A stretch of 17,465 bases of DNA from an uncultured Treponema sp. (GTDB lineage Bacteria; Spirochaetota; Spirochaetia; Treponematales; Treponemataceae): the NCBI GenBank assembly GCA_937885235.1, contig CAKZZK010000216.1, positions 1 through 17,465 of the forward strand, given 5' to 3'. The position numbers and the translations under genes are program-made. The notes beneath the pieces were generated by a model. The model had not been told where the DNA came from. It searched no databases and saw only the letters and a program-made list of their open reading frames with translations. This document shows, piece by piece, positions 7,445 to 15,400 of the stretch (position 1 is the stretch's first letter; each line of letters starts with the position of its first letter).

Positions 7445-8275
7445 CTAGAGCGTCTTCATCACCGCCTCGTAACGTTTCTGGCGGGCTTCGGTGGTGTCTT
7501 TTTCAAAGTACGTATTATAGGTAAAGACTGATGGCTTTATCATCACCATACGGGTCTTGGGGGAGGGATGGGACTTCCGCAACCCGCTGTTCTTGCTTTC
7601 CCCCTTTATGTGCTCGGCAAGCAGCTTGAGCATATCCACCATTGCCTGCGGGTTATAGCCCGTGTCGGCAAGCAGCTTGACGGCGAAAGCATCGGCATCG
7701 AATTCGCTCTGCTTGGAATAGCCTGAAGAAAGCGCGTCGGTAACGGACTGTGCTTCTTTTTTGACTTCCTCCTTGGAGACTTCATCGTTTGCCGAAAAAA
7801 CAGCAAGCTGGCGGCTCGTTTTGATAGCCTTGAGGGGGTGCTTGAGCTGGATGTGTGCAAGCTCGTGTGCGATGATGGCGGCGAGGGAATCCTCAGAGTT
7901 ACTGCAGCGCACAAGCCCCTTCGTTATGAGGATATGCCCTCCCGGTGTGGAAAAAGCATTGAGTTCCTCTGAATCAAGGACGGCGACATGATAGCCGTTG
8001 TAAAGCACGGGGTCCGACGAGTGGATGACGAGCGCCATGCAGATTTTGTTCAGGTAGGTATCCAGCGTCTTGTTTGTATAGCGCTTGTACTTGCCGAACA
8101 CGTTTCCTGCAACGGCGCGCCCGATGTAGTAGGCTTCCTCGGTCGTGATCTCTTCTTTTGCCCGTGCCACTGCTTCCTTGGTCTTTGAGCTGGAAGAGCC
8201 TCCGCTTGCTGCAAAGAGCAAGGATGCCGCGCAGCAGAATGCCGCAATGGCTATGACATGCACCGCCTTTTTCAT
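7445..8275 (-). CDS. Exported M48-family zinc metalloprotease
   Basis: The 276-residue product starts with a signal peptide (MKKAVHVIAIAAFCC then ASLLFAAS); the cysteine pair at 14-15 could be a relaxed spirochaetal lipobox. The M48 (BepA/Ste24-like) peptidase domain shows NAFSTPGGHILITKGLV (106-122), the zinc-binding HELAH (137-141) and the third zinc ligand Glu191 in SEFDADAFAV. There are no TPR repeats as in BepA, so it is a short, peptidase-only form. Its likely role is quality control of envelope proteins in the periplasm. AGAGGA lies seven bases before the ATG, a normal ribosome binding site. The gene starts 11 bases after the SH3 gene and its stop codon touches the start region of the cyclase, so all three are probably cotranscribed and the protease may act on, or respond to, the same envelope signal. 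Confidence 0.88.
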   Translation of the reverse strand: MKKAVHVIAIAAFCCAASLLFAASGGSSSSKTKEAVARAKEEITTEEAYYIGRAVAGNVFGKYKRYTNKTLDTYLNKICMALVIHSSDPVLYNGYHVAVLDSEELNAFSTPGGHILITKGLVRCSNSEDSLAAIIAHELAHIQLKHPLKAIKTSRQLAVFSANDEVSKEEVKKEAQSVTDALSSGYSKQSEFDADAFAVKLLADTGYNPQAMVDMLKLLAEHIKGESKNSGLRKSHPSPKTRMVMIKPSVFTYNTYFEKDTTEARQKRYEAVMKTL

Positions 8276-8286
8276 CTTGGTTCCTC

Positions 8287-8745
8287 TTATTCGCTTAGTT
8301 TGAGGCTCCCGTCTTTGAGGAAGTTCTTTGCTTCCTCATTGGAGACGGAAAGCTTTTCCATGGCGTCCACCTGCTTGTAGTCAGCCTTTGCATTGCCAGA
8401 ATCGCTGTCTTCGAGGGATGAGCTAAAGCCCTTCCCCGCAAGGGAGATTTCCTTTGCATTAGCTGAAACTTTGCCGTTTGAGGCGACAATCTTTTTCTTT
8501 GTCACGGAGGCTGAAGGAATCCAGCCAGTCTTTGACTTGTCAGAAGCGAGCGTTACCTTCACCCAGTCGCCGTTTTCGGTGATAACGTCCACTTCGTCAC
8601 CATAAGAGGCTGTCGCAACTGTCTTGGCAAACCAGTCTCTTCCGCTCTTGATTTCAACCTTCTTTGCTGACACCCATGAAGAGTTGGCAAAAAGGGATGC
8701 CGAAAAAACAACACTGCAGATAGCAATCAGAAAGACTTTTTTCAT
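8287..8745 (-). CDS. Exported SH3-like domain protein
   Basis: Read from the ATG at 8745, which has AGGAG at 8753-8757 seven bases upstream, the product has 152 residues. It begins with a clear signal peptide (MKKVFLIAICSVVFSASLFA). Residues of about 25-85 form a bacterial SH3 (SH3_3-type) domain: VEIKSGRDWFAKTVATASYG, VDVITENGDWVKVTL and TGWIPSASV, the usual peptidoglycan- or protein-binding fold in the periplasm. The remaining C-terminal part is charged, low in complexity (SSSLEDSDSGNAKADYK) and has no recognised domain. It is the first gene of an operon with an M48 protease and a CHASE2 cyclase. An in-frame upstream ATG (8811 or 8805) lies at the expected transcription start and would give a longer N-terminus; the 8745 start is favoured because of its ribosome binding site. 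Confidence 0.75.
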   Translation of the reverse strand: MKKVFLIAICSVVFSASLFANSSWVSAKKVEIKSGRDWFAKTVATASYGDEVDVITENGDWVKVTLASDKSKTGWIPSASVTKKKIVASNGKVSANAKEISLAGKGFSSSLEDSDSGNAKADYKQVDAMEKLSVSNEEAKNFLKDGSLKLSE

Positions 8746-8815
8746 TGTACTGCTCCTAACACAGAAACCTGTGAAGATGATAAAGGTTACGGAAAACTTC
8801 CGCATTTTCATAAAT

Positions 8816-8844
8816 ATTTTATAGCACAATATTGTACGTGTCAA
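8816..8844 (-). promoter_or_regulatory. Operon promoter with palindrome in the spacer
   Basis: On the minus strand a perfect TTGACA (8844-8839) is followed after 17 bases by TAAAAT (8821-8816, 5 of 6). The spacer contains the perfect 10-base palindrome ACAATATTGT (8826-8835), a possible operator. Predicted transcription start is about 8809, leaving a leader of about 64 bases before the ribosome-bound ATG at 8745. Confidence 0.7.
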
Positions 8845-8849
8845 TCAAG

Positions 8850-9160
8850 GTATGAAGCTGTCGAGAGGACGGTGAGAGGCTCGACACGGAGATTTACACC
8901 GAGAGTGACGAAAATGGCTGCGGGCTAAGGTGCAGGACATTCCCGGTGGTGCGTCGTGCGGTGATTCAAATCAGCAGGATCGGCGCGGGCGAAATCCCGC
9001 TGAAACTTGCGGGCACATAGCCGATGCTAGTGTATATCAAGCATATCGCAGAAATACTCTCCCTGCGGGGAGAGCCGCCAGGACTTACGGTGTTAAACAC
9101 CCTCTCGCCTTGATGTTTAAAGGTCTCTCCTTGCGGTGCGTTAAGGGGCTTAACGGTATA
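8850..9160. other. Stem-loop-rich intergenic block, identity unknown
   Basis: No convincing gene is seen here. Perfect inverted repeats are TGTCGAG/CTCGACA (8859-8865 and 8880-8886), GCGGG/CCCGC (8985-8989 and 8996-9000), CTCTCCC/GGGAGAG around a TGCG loop (9057-9074), GGTGTT/AACACC (9089-9101) and CGTTAAG/CTTAACG (9139-9155). Two parts resemble each other: CTCTCCCTGCGG (9057) with CTCTCCTTGCGG (9125), each followed by a GGxCTTA(A)CGGT segment, so a piece of about 68 bases was duplicated and diverged. It may be a structured RNA or a decayed repetitive element. I did not recognise RNase P RNA, tmRNA, 6S or SRP RNA. Confidence 0.4.
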
Positions 9161-9162
9161 TT

Positions 9163-9475
9163 TCAATCAGGAGGCATGTTCAAGCCGGCGCTCAGAAGCA
9201 TCAGCCCGTCGTAGCAAATCGTCTTTGTATCGCTCAGCTCGCCGAATGTGCCGAGCTGCTTTATCATCGCCATCTGCTCTTGGGGAAAGTGAATCATGCC
9301 GCGGAAAGTCACGCAGTAGCGCACGAACTGCACAAGAAATGCATTCCGCGCTTTTTCACTTACGGCGGGGAACTGGCGGGCAAGCACTTCGGAAAACCAT
9401 ATAGAGTGCAATCCACATCGTGAGCAAATCGCGCGTCCACAGTGAATCCACGAGCGCGACGGAAAATATACATTG
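9163..9475 (-). pseudogene. Frameshifted gene remnant, possibly C-terminal half of a TetR-type regulator
   Basis: On the minus strand the frame from about 9475 to 9400 reads like real protein (VDSLWTRDLLTMWIALY) and, after a one-base frame change near 9400-9412, the other frame continues naturally (SIWFSEVLARQFPAVSEKAR, then FLVQFVRYCVTFRGMIHF) to a TGA at 9163. No start codon or DNA-binding helix-turn-helix is found upstream, where the sequence is already the promoter of the next gene. The helical, Leu/Phe-rich pattern is like the ligand-binding half of TetR-family regulators, but this identity is a weak guess. The N-terminal half is missing, so the product would not be functional. Confidence 0.4.
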
Positions 9476-9526
9476 CTTTTTTACTCTAATATGTTAGAAT
9501 TGATGTATTCACACTTACATAGGGGG
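9473..9526 (+). promoter_or_regulatory. Promoter and strong ribosome binding site of the MBL/rubredoxin gene
   Basis: TTGCTT (9473-9478) and TAGAAT (9495-9500) are 16 bases apart. A leader of about 25 bases follows and carries AGGGGG (9521-9526), five bases before the ATG at 9532. This gene is therefore a normal leadered transcript. Confidence 0.5.
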
Positions 9527-9531
9527 ACTCC

Positions 9532-10491
9532 ATGGAAATTAAGGCAGTCAAATTCAGAAAAGACGGATTTTACACACAGCCGTTTGCATTTGGCGGTGAG
9601 GAAGGAATGGAAAAGTTCGACAAGAACGTGCGGTATCGCGGCAGCTTGCAGAACTATTTGATTGACACGGGCGATGAGGTTATCTTGGTGGACACAGGGC
9701 TTCCCGCTGGCACACCTGAAGAATCGCCCGACGAAAACAGCCTCATCTTTACCGGTACAGACATCTCATCGTACATGGACGCGCTTGCCGCACTCGGCTA
9801 CAAGGCGGAACAGGTAACGAAGATTCTGCTCACTCATAAGCACTCGGACCATTCAGGCGAGCTGAAGTCATTTCCAAATGCAAAGATTTATGTGAACGCG
9901 GACGAAGTGGGTGCCGACGAGCTGAAAGGCATTCCGAACCTTGTTCCCGTCAAGTTTACTGACGGCGCGTATCACAATTTCCCCGAAAGCCAGAAAATCC
10001 GTAATGGCATTTATTTCATCAAGGCGAAGGGACACACGAATGGAAACAGCATCGTCGTGGTGGAAAATGATGGGCTTTTCTATATGATTCACGGTGACAT
10101 TACTTATGTGGACGAGGCATTATACCAGAACAAGCTTTCGATTGTGTACGACGACAAAGAAGCGGCGCGCGTGACGCTTGACCGCGTGCGCGAGTTCGTG
10201 GCGAAAAATCCGACGGTTTATATGGGCACGCACACCCCGCAGGGCTATGAAAATCTTGAAGGAAAGAAAGTCGTTGATTTGTCGAATCCGCCAGAGACGA
10301 TTCCTGCGGGGGAAATCGTATTCAAGACTGCGAGCGGAAAGTATATCTGTTCGGTTTGCGGCTATGTCTACGACCCTGCTGTGGGCGATGAAGCTCATGG
10401 CATTCCCGCAGGTACGCGCTTTGAGGATTTACCTGACGACTGGCATTGCCCAAGGTGCCGGCAGGGGAAGGAGAAATTCAACAAGGCGTAG
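9532..10491 (+). CDS. MBL-fold hydrolase fused to a C-terminal rubredoxin domain
   Basis: The 319-residue protein joins a metallo-beta-lactamase fold (about 35-250) to a rubredoxin (about 268-316). The metal site is complete: HKHSDH (102-107), His168 (GHTNGN), Asp189 (HGDI) and His234 (GTH). The third motif position is His, not the Glu seen in flavodiiron proteins (HxExDH), so this looks like a zinc hydrolase of the lactonase/glyoxalase II group rather than an oxygen or NO reductase; there is also no flavodoxin domain. The rubredoxin has its four iron ligands, Cys273/Cys276 (CSVC) and Cys306/Cys309 (CPRC), with Arg replacing the usual Gly after the last Cys. No signal peptide is seen, so it is cytoplasmic. 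A redox-linked or oxygen-stress role is inference from the fusion. It stands alone, with its own promoter, next to a decayed regulator. Confidence 0.87.
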   Translation: MEIKAVKFRKDGFYTQPFAFGGEEGMEKFDKNVRYRGSLQNYLIDTGDEVILVDTGLPAGTPEESPDENSLIFTGTDISSYMDALAALGYKAEQVTKILLTHKHSDHSGELKSFPNAKIYVNADEVGADELKGIPNLVPVKFTDGAYHNFPESQKIRNGIYFIKAKGHTNGNSIVVVENDGLFYMIHGDITYVDEALYQNKLSIVYDDKEAARVTLDRVREFVAKNPTVYMGTHTPQGYENLEGKKVVDLSNPPETIPAGEIVFKTASGKYICSVCGYVYDPAVGDEAHGIPAGTRFEDLPDDWHCPRCRQGKEKFNKA

Positions 10492-10532
10492 AAGTGGAAC
10501 GCATTTGCTTCATTGCATTTTGAGCGTAGGTG

Positions 10533-10554
10533 GGCGGCACAGAGAATTGCCGCC
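10533..10554 (+). terminator. Stem-loop between convergent genes, possible terminator
   Basis: GGCGGCA (10533-10539) pairs perfectly with TGCCGCC (10548-10554) around an eight-base loop. On the plus strand it is followed by a short T-rich stretch (GAATTTTATC), so it may end transcription of the MBL/rubredoxin gene. On the minus strand no T tract follows. Confidence 0.45.
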
Positions 10555-10562
10555 GCTGAATT

Positions 10563-12293
10563 TTATCTGTCTTCTACACTTTCGCGCGTCCACCCTTCGG
10601 TAAATACATCGCTTGCACCGTGAGGCGTGTACTGCGCGCTGTTGAGTTGCGCCGTACCGCTTCCTTCCTTGATGGTGCCATCAGCATTGCGGCCAAGCCA
10701 AGGATTTTTCAGCTGTTCAAGCTTTCCGCGCCGCATCTCGCTTTCGCGGGTCTGCGCGTAGAGCCAGGTGAACGGCGTAGTGAGCCGATAGCCATATTTC
10801 CAAGTGGACATGTGACTTCCCTTAGTGAACGCGCCCCAAGTGATGCCGCTGCCCGGTGTGCTTGTTTCATGGGCTAGAAGTTCCCTGTCAGCGTCAAGCT
10901 GCTCAGCCAAGGGCGCATACGGGTCAATTTCGGTATATGGAATTGCCGCTCCTGCCGCCGCAAAGTATTCCGCTGTGTAGCCCCATTCGCCGCTTGCCAT
11001 CGGATCTCCCGCGCAGGTGTGCACGAGAATATTGTCGTCTGAAATCATATAGTACCAGTTCTGAAAGTTCTCTGAATCCAGACCAAAGCCGTTGAAGCTG
11101 ATGGGGTCATTTTCAGGCGTGCGGGCGGGCGCCCCCGAGTTCTGGAAAGGCTTATCGTAGCTGTTCGACCACTGCGCGCCCACTACGGCGATTCCCGCAA
11201 AGAAATTGTCCCTTTGACTCGCCATGTTCAAAATCGTCATGCCGCCCATACTTTGACCGGTGCCGTAGATGCGGTTCGGGTCAATGTAATCCTTGTATTC
11301 CTCAAGCAGCCAGTCCATAAGCTCCCAGACTGCTGTGTTTGCTTCGCTCGAAGCATCAAAGTCATTCGTTGAACGGCGGCTTTCTTCAATCTGAGGAACG
11401 ACGATAATTGCGGGATTGCCGTTCCGTGCAAATTCCGCATGCATAGCAGCCGCCCTGCTTGAAGTGATTGCGGACATAGGATCTGTATCCAGCGCAGCTG
11501 CGTGCTCCATGTGAATGGCGAGCGCAACCTTGCCCTTGTTTGCCTCGAGCGTCTTCTGGTCGGGAACATAGAGTGCGTACGGAAGCTCAAAGTCGTAATA
11601 CTCGCCCGTGTACTCGCTGTAACACTGCGTCGCCTTAAACGCACCGTTCCCGATGTAGTGAAGCGTCCAGCCGTTTTCCTTGGCAAACTCGGGAAAAATC
11701 AGCTTTGTCTTGTCCGTGGTTATCTTCGTCTGCGTGCCGCGCCGTGATTCAACTTGTTCGCTCGTGTAATTCCTGAAAACCGTGTCGCTTGCCAAAACCG
11801 CACCGTCTTTGCCCGCAATGTCCTTGACTTGCTTTGCTCCTGCCATCATCGAGGTTGTATAGATAAGGTTTGCCGCCGAAAGCATATAGTCGGTGTTCAC
11901 CTCAATGATGACGAAATTCCCATAGTTCGCGGATTTCTTTGCCGTTTTAGGCTCGGTGTTCACATACACCCGCGAGATTTCGCCCTCGTTCCCCGCGTTT
12001 CCGTCAAAGTCAAGCTCGATTGCGTTTTTGTCGGCAGCCCTGGCAAAGAGCGTGTAATTTTCGATTTCATAGGACTGTTCATCAACCGACTTTGCGGAAA
12101 TCTCTTGCCCGTATTCAATGATGATTGCCGAAAGCTTTGCGCCTTCAAGGTCTACAAAGCCGTAAGAATACACGGCTTTTACAGCATTGTCGGCTGAAAT
12201 AGCCGCGTTCTGATTTGACTGTGTTGATGTGCAGGAGCAGACCATAGCAGCACAAGCGAAAAGTGCTGCTGCCCCCTTTGCAAATAGTTTCAT
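10563..12293 (-). CDS. Lipoprotein alpha/beta-hydrolase (EstA-like esterase)
   Basis: The 576-residue protein begins MKLFAKGAAALFACAAMVCSC: a short signal peptide with a relaxed lipobox (VCSC, lipid probably on Cys21), so it should be anchored in the envelope. The N-terminal part (about 36-180) resembles the Ig-like domain of EstA-type esterases, with KLSAIIIEYGQEIS. The hydrolase domain follows (about 235-515) with the nucleophile Ser348 in GTGQSMGGM, a plausible acid Asp430 (HTCAGDP) and His494 (GSHMSTW). It would cleave a carboxylic ester or similar substrate outside the cell membrane; the substrate is unknown. The frame is open to 12335, but ATG 12293 has GGAG at 12300-12303 and begins the signal peptide. 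It is convergent with the MBL/rubredoxin gene and divergent from the DUF4132 gene. Confidence 0.85.
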   Translation of the reverse strand: MKLFAKGAAALFACAAMVCSCTSTQSNQNAAISADNAVKAVYSYGFVDLEGAKLSAIIIEYGQEISAKSVDEQSYEIENYTLFARAADKNAIELDFDGNAGNEGEISRVYVNTEPKTAKKSANYGNFVIIEVNTDYMLSAANLIYTTSMMAGAKQVKDIAGKDGAVLASDTVFRNYTSEQVESRRGTQTKITTDKTKLIFPEFAKENGWTLHYIGNGAFKATQCYSEYTGEYYDFELPYALYVPDQKTLEANKGKVALAIHMEHAAALDTDPMSAITSSRAAAMHAEFARNGNPAIIVVPQIEESRRSTNDFDASSEANTAVWELMDWLLEEYKDYIDPNRIYGTGQSMGGMTILNMASQRDNFFAGIAVVGAQWSNSYDKPFQNSGAPARTPENDPISFNGFGLDSENFQNWYYMISDDNILVHTCAGDPMASGEWGYTAEYFAAAGAAIPYTEIDPYAPLAEQLDADRELLAHETSTPGSGITWGAFTKGSHMSTWKYGYRLTTPFTWLYAQTRESEMRRGKLEQLKNPWLGRNADGTIKEGSGTAQLNSAQYTPHGASDVFTEGWTRESVEDR

Positions 12294-12357
12294 TAAATTC
12301 TCCAAAAACCTGATGGTAGCAGCAGACTCCTGCAACGAGTTCGATTATATACAGCGC

Positions 12358-12387
12358 ATTATAACAGATTTAAGGGGGAGGATTCAA
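12358..12387 (-). promoter_or_regulatory. Promoter of the lipoprotein esterase
   Basis: On the minus strand TTGAAT (12387-12382) is followed after 18 bases by a perfect TATAAT (12363-12358). A second TATAAT (12349-12344) lies 14 bases downstream. The predicted leader is about 50-60 bases, consistent with the Shine-Dalgarno sequence at the ATG 12293. Confidence 0.5.
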
Positions 12388-12423
12388 ATGAAATTTTTGT
12401 TACAACTGCTGGGGAAACTGTAA
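12388..12423 (+). CDS. Micro-ORF of 11 codons with strong ribosome binding site
   Basis: ATG at 12388 is preceded by GGGGGAGGA (12374-12382), five bases upstream, one of the strongest Shine-Dalgarno sequences in the window. The frame gives MKFLLQLLGKL and stops with TAA at 12421-12423. It lies 73 bases before the DUF4132 gene, in the same orientation, and could be a leader peptide. A -10-like TATAAC (12360-12365) lies upstream but without a good -35. Whether it is translated cannot be judged from sequence; the start signal is the only evidence. Confidence 0.3.
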   Translation: MKFLLQLLGKL

Positions 12424-12437
12424 TTCAGCAAAATATC

Positions 12438-12488
12438 TATACAAAAGTGTTTTTCTTATGCTATGCTGTTTTAAAATACAGAAAGGGG
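12438..12488 (+). promoter_or_regulatory. Weak promoter candidates and ribosome binding site of the DUF4132 gene
   Basis: An extended -10, TGCTATGCT (12459-12467), sits 18 bases after TATACA (12438-12443). A TAAAAT (12472-12477) lies nearby without a matching -35. AAAGGGG (12482-12488) is eight bases before the ATG at 12497. The A/T-rich 12424-12496 region separates this gene from the micro-ORF. Confidence 0.35.
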
Positions 12489-12496
12489 TAATTTTT

Positions 12497-15400
12497 ATGG
12501 AAAAATCGCCTGCTCAAAAGCCTTTCACGGACGAAAGCCGCAGGCTGCTGATAGAAAAGCATCAAAAGGCACTGATTTCGCGCCTGCAGCCCGCGGGGGA
12601 GGAGGCGCAGGTATTCGCCGCCGCGCTCGCAGGCTGGAACGACAAGGACGGCAGCTATCTGCGGTGTCTGCAGGAGAACTGCGCGGACTGGGGCAAGGGC
12701 GAGACCCCGGACGAATTCATTGCCCGCACGCCCTTCAAGGCGGTGCTGGAGGCATGCATCCCCGACAAGCGGGAGCGGGAAAAGTACCGCCTCATCGCCG
12801 CGAAGAGCAAGCAGTTCATGTACTCCACCGGCTACGAGCGGAGGTCCGTCCGCAGCCGGAACTGCTGGGCAGACAGAATAACCGCCGAGATGACGATGCG
12901 GCTCATATACGGCTACTACTACTTCAGCCTTTTCAGGGTCCCGCTGAGCGGCTACCTGCGGGACGAGCTGGACGAGGAAAAGCTGGACCTCAAGAAAAGC
13001 GTGTTTTCCAGATTCCAGAACCATGTAAGCTGGCTGTTCGAGGACATGCTCATCGCGGCGGAGCTGGACTGGGATCTGGCGCATGGCGGCCCCAGCGAGC
13101 TGCACAAGACAATAGAAGACATCATCTTGGGCGACGGGAACACCGCCGCCGTCACCGTGCCGATTATCCGGGGCATCATAAAAAGTGACGACCGCGCCCT
13201 GCACGAGCTGCTGGGCAAGTTGCTGCTCGCCGCCCGCCTGCAGGAGGGGCTGCGGCAGGCAATCTGCGAGAACATGGACTGCGGCACGACCGCCGCGTTC
13301 GACACGCTCTTTGCCGTCATTGTGGAAAACGACCTCATCCGTTTTTCCAGTGTCAAGCGGGCAGTGGCCACCTGGATAGGCATGTTCAACGAAAACGCGG
13401 CGGAGCGCGTCTCCAAAAAGACCCTCGCCCTCATGCAGCGTTGCCTCTACAACGAGGACGAGCGGCAAACGCTCCTGCACAGCGAGGACGCGATGGAGCT
13501 GCTGACCGCGCTCTGGGCGACCGGCTTCTACGAGGTGGAGGACGCGCTGGAAGCCGTGCGCAGTCTCATCAGGACGGGAACGCGGAACCAGCTTCTGGTT
13601 TGCGCCTACTACAACCGCTTCCTGAATGACCGCAGTTTCTACGCTCAGGCCGCCGAGTATGCCGTCGAGACGCATCGGGACGACCTGGAGCTGCTGGCGG
13701 CCTTCCTGCCGACCTACCTTGACGACAGCTCCACCGTCAGCACCGTATGGTGGTACGAGGACAACGACAATCCGTGGGGGCGACAGCCCGCCATGCCGCC
13801 CGTCTGCTTTGGCGGTGACCTGGAAAAAGCGCGGCTCCACGCGGACATCCTGCTGGGCTTCTTCCGGCAGCTGGGCAAGGGGAAGAAGCCCAAGGAGTTC
13901 TCCCCCTGCACCTTCCCCTGGTACAGCGTGAGCATCTCCAAGCAGGACATTGCGGCCCGCCTGCTCGTCATGGCCGTCCGCATTCCCGGCTCGCTGCCGC
14001 AGGAAGCCGCCTACGAGATGCTGGAAAACGCGTCAATCGGGCCGAGAGCGATGAGCCGGCTGCTCCACGTGCGGGACAGCAGGGCCGACCGGGACTTCGC
14101 CGTGCGGGCGGTGGCGAACAGGACGCTGCGCGAGACGGCGGCGAAGCTTCTGGACGACGTGTCTTTGGGCGAAGAGGACTTCCGCCTTCTGGAGCCGCAG
14201 CTGCGTTACAAGGACGACAGGCTGCGCACGCTGGTGAGCGGCCTGATCGCGCGGCAGGATGACCAGGGCTTTGCAGCCTCCGTCCGCCGCCTGCTCGCCG
14301 CGAAGAACGAGGGCGAGCGTTTTGCCGCGCTGGACTTCATCAGGCGGCTGAAGGACGGGAACGAAAGCCTCGGGCACCGCAGCCTTGGCTGGACGCAGTT
14401 CGAGGACGCGGTGCGCGCCATTGCCAAGCCCACGGAAAAAGAGAAGCTTCTGATGCAGACGATCTTCGCCTTCCGGTCTGCCCCGGGAGAAAGCGCCGTC
14501 AGCGGGCAGGACGAGCCGCCCGCCTCCCTTGACGCGCTCTATGACAAGGACAAGCTGACGCACTTTTCCCCCGCCGAGCTGCACCGAGATACCGCCGTAG
14601 CCGATACCGTCCGCGCCGCCGACAAAAAGCAGCTTGTCGCCATCATAGAGGCCTTTGACCAGCTGGTCATCTCCCACCAGAACGACGAGTACACCGACAT
14701 ATTCGGAGAAAACCACCTGCTGGGCGAAAAGGGGACGCATCTCAAGGCAGGCTACCTGAACAGTGCGCAGAGGGAGGCCGAGCGGGCAATAGGCCTTCTC
14801 CCCTTCCCGGACTTGTGGACGGGCTTCTACGAAGAGCACATAAAAAACCCCGTCACGCTCGTGCAGCTCTACCTGCTGGCCCTCCTGCCCAAGCAGGATT
14901 CGGCCATTCTGGCTGCGGCACGGCAGCTGATAGGCTCGATAGCCGGAAAAACAGGCGGGAAAACAGACGAAATGGCAGAGCACGAGAAGAAGTGTGCCAG
15001 AATCACGAGGGCGGCATTCGGAAAGCTCTGCGACGTGCGGCCGGGGGAATACCAGTACTTCATTCCGGGCATATACCGCTCGCTTTTCAAGGACGTGGCA
15101 GAGGCGCTGATACAAAGCGTATGCGACAAGGCCTTTTTCAAACAGCTGATGGACGGGATATGTTGGTACCTGACAACCAGCACCGACAGGGAAGACTTCT
15201 GGATTCCCGCCAAAAACTCTTTTCCCGAGCAGTGCCGGATCTGGCAAATCAGAGCAATAACTGAGCTTGCAGAGCAGAACGACAAAATACAGGGCATAGC
15301 ATACAAGCAGGCAGACAGGCTTGCCCCGCTGTCCGACGAGGACTTTGCCGAAAGCTTCAAGATGTGGTACGCCCTTGCCGAGCAGGCAGGCTATGCGGAG

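Noticed and set aside
8930..9214. Plus-strand open frame of 94 codons, and minus-strand frame 8966-9166
   Set aside because: Both run through the stem-loop block, have no ribosome binding site and read as low-complexity translation of inverted repeats.
9532..10491. Flavodiiron (oxygen or NO reductase) identity for the MBL/rubredoxin protein
   Set aside because: The motif is HxHxDH rather than HxExDH and no flavodoxin domain is present.
12461..13840. Long minus-strand open frame of 459 codons
   Set aside because: It lies opposite the DUF4132 gene in a G+C-rich stretch; its translation is rich in Val, Gly, Arg and Gln without any domain, and the plus frame is clearly the coding one.
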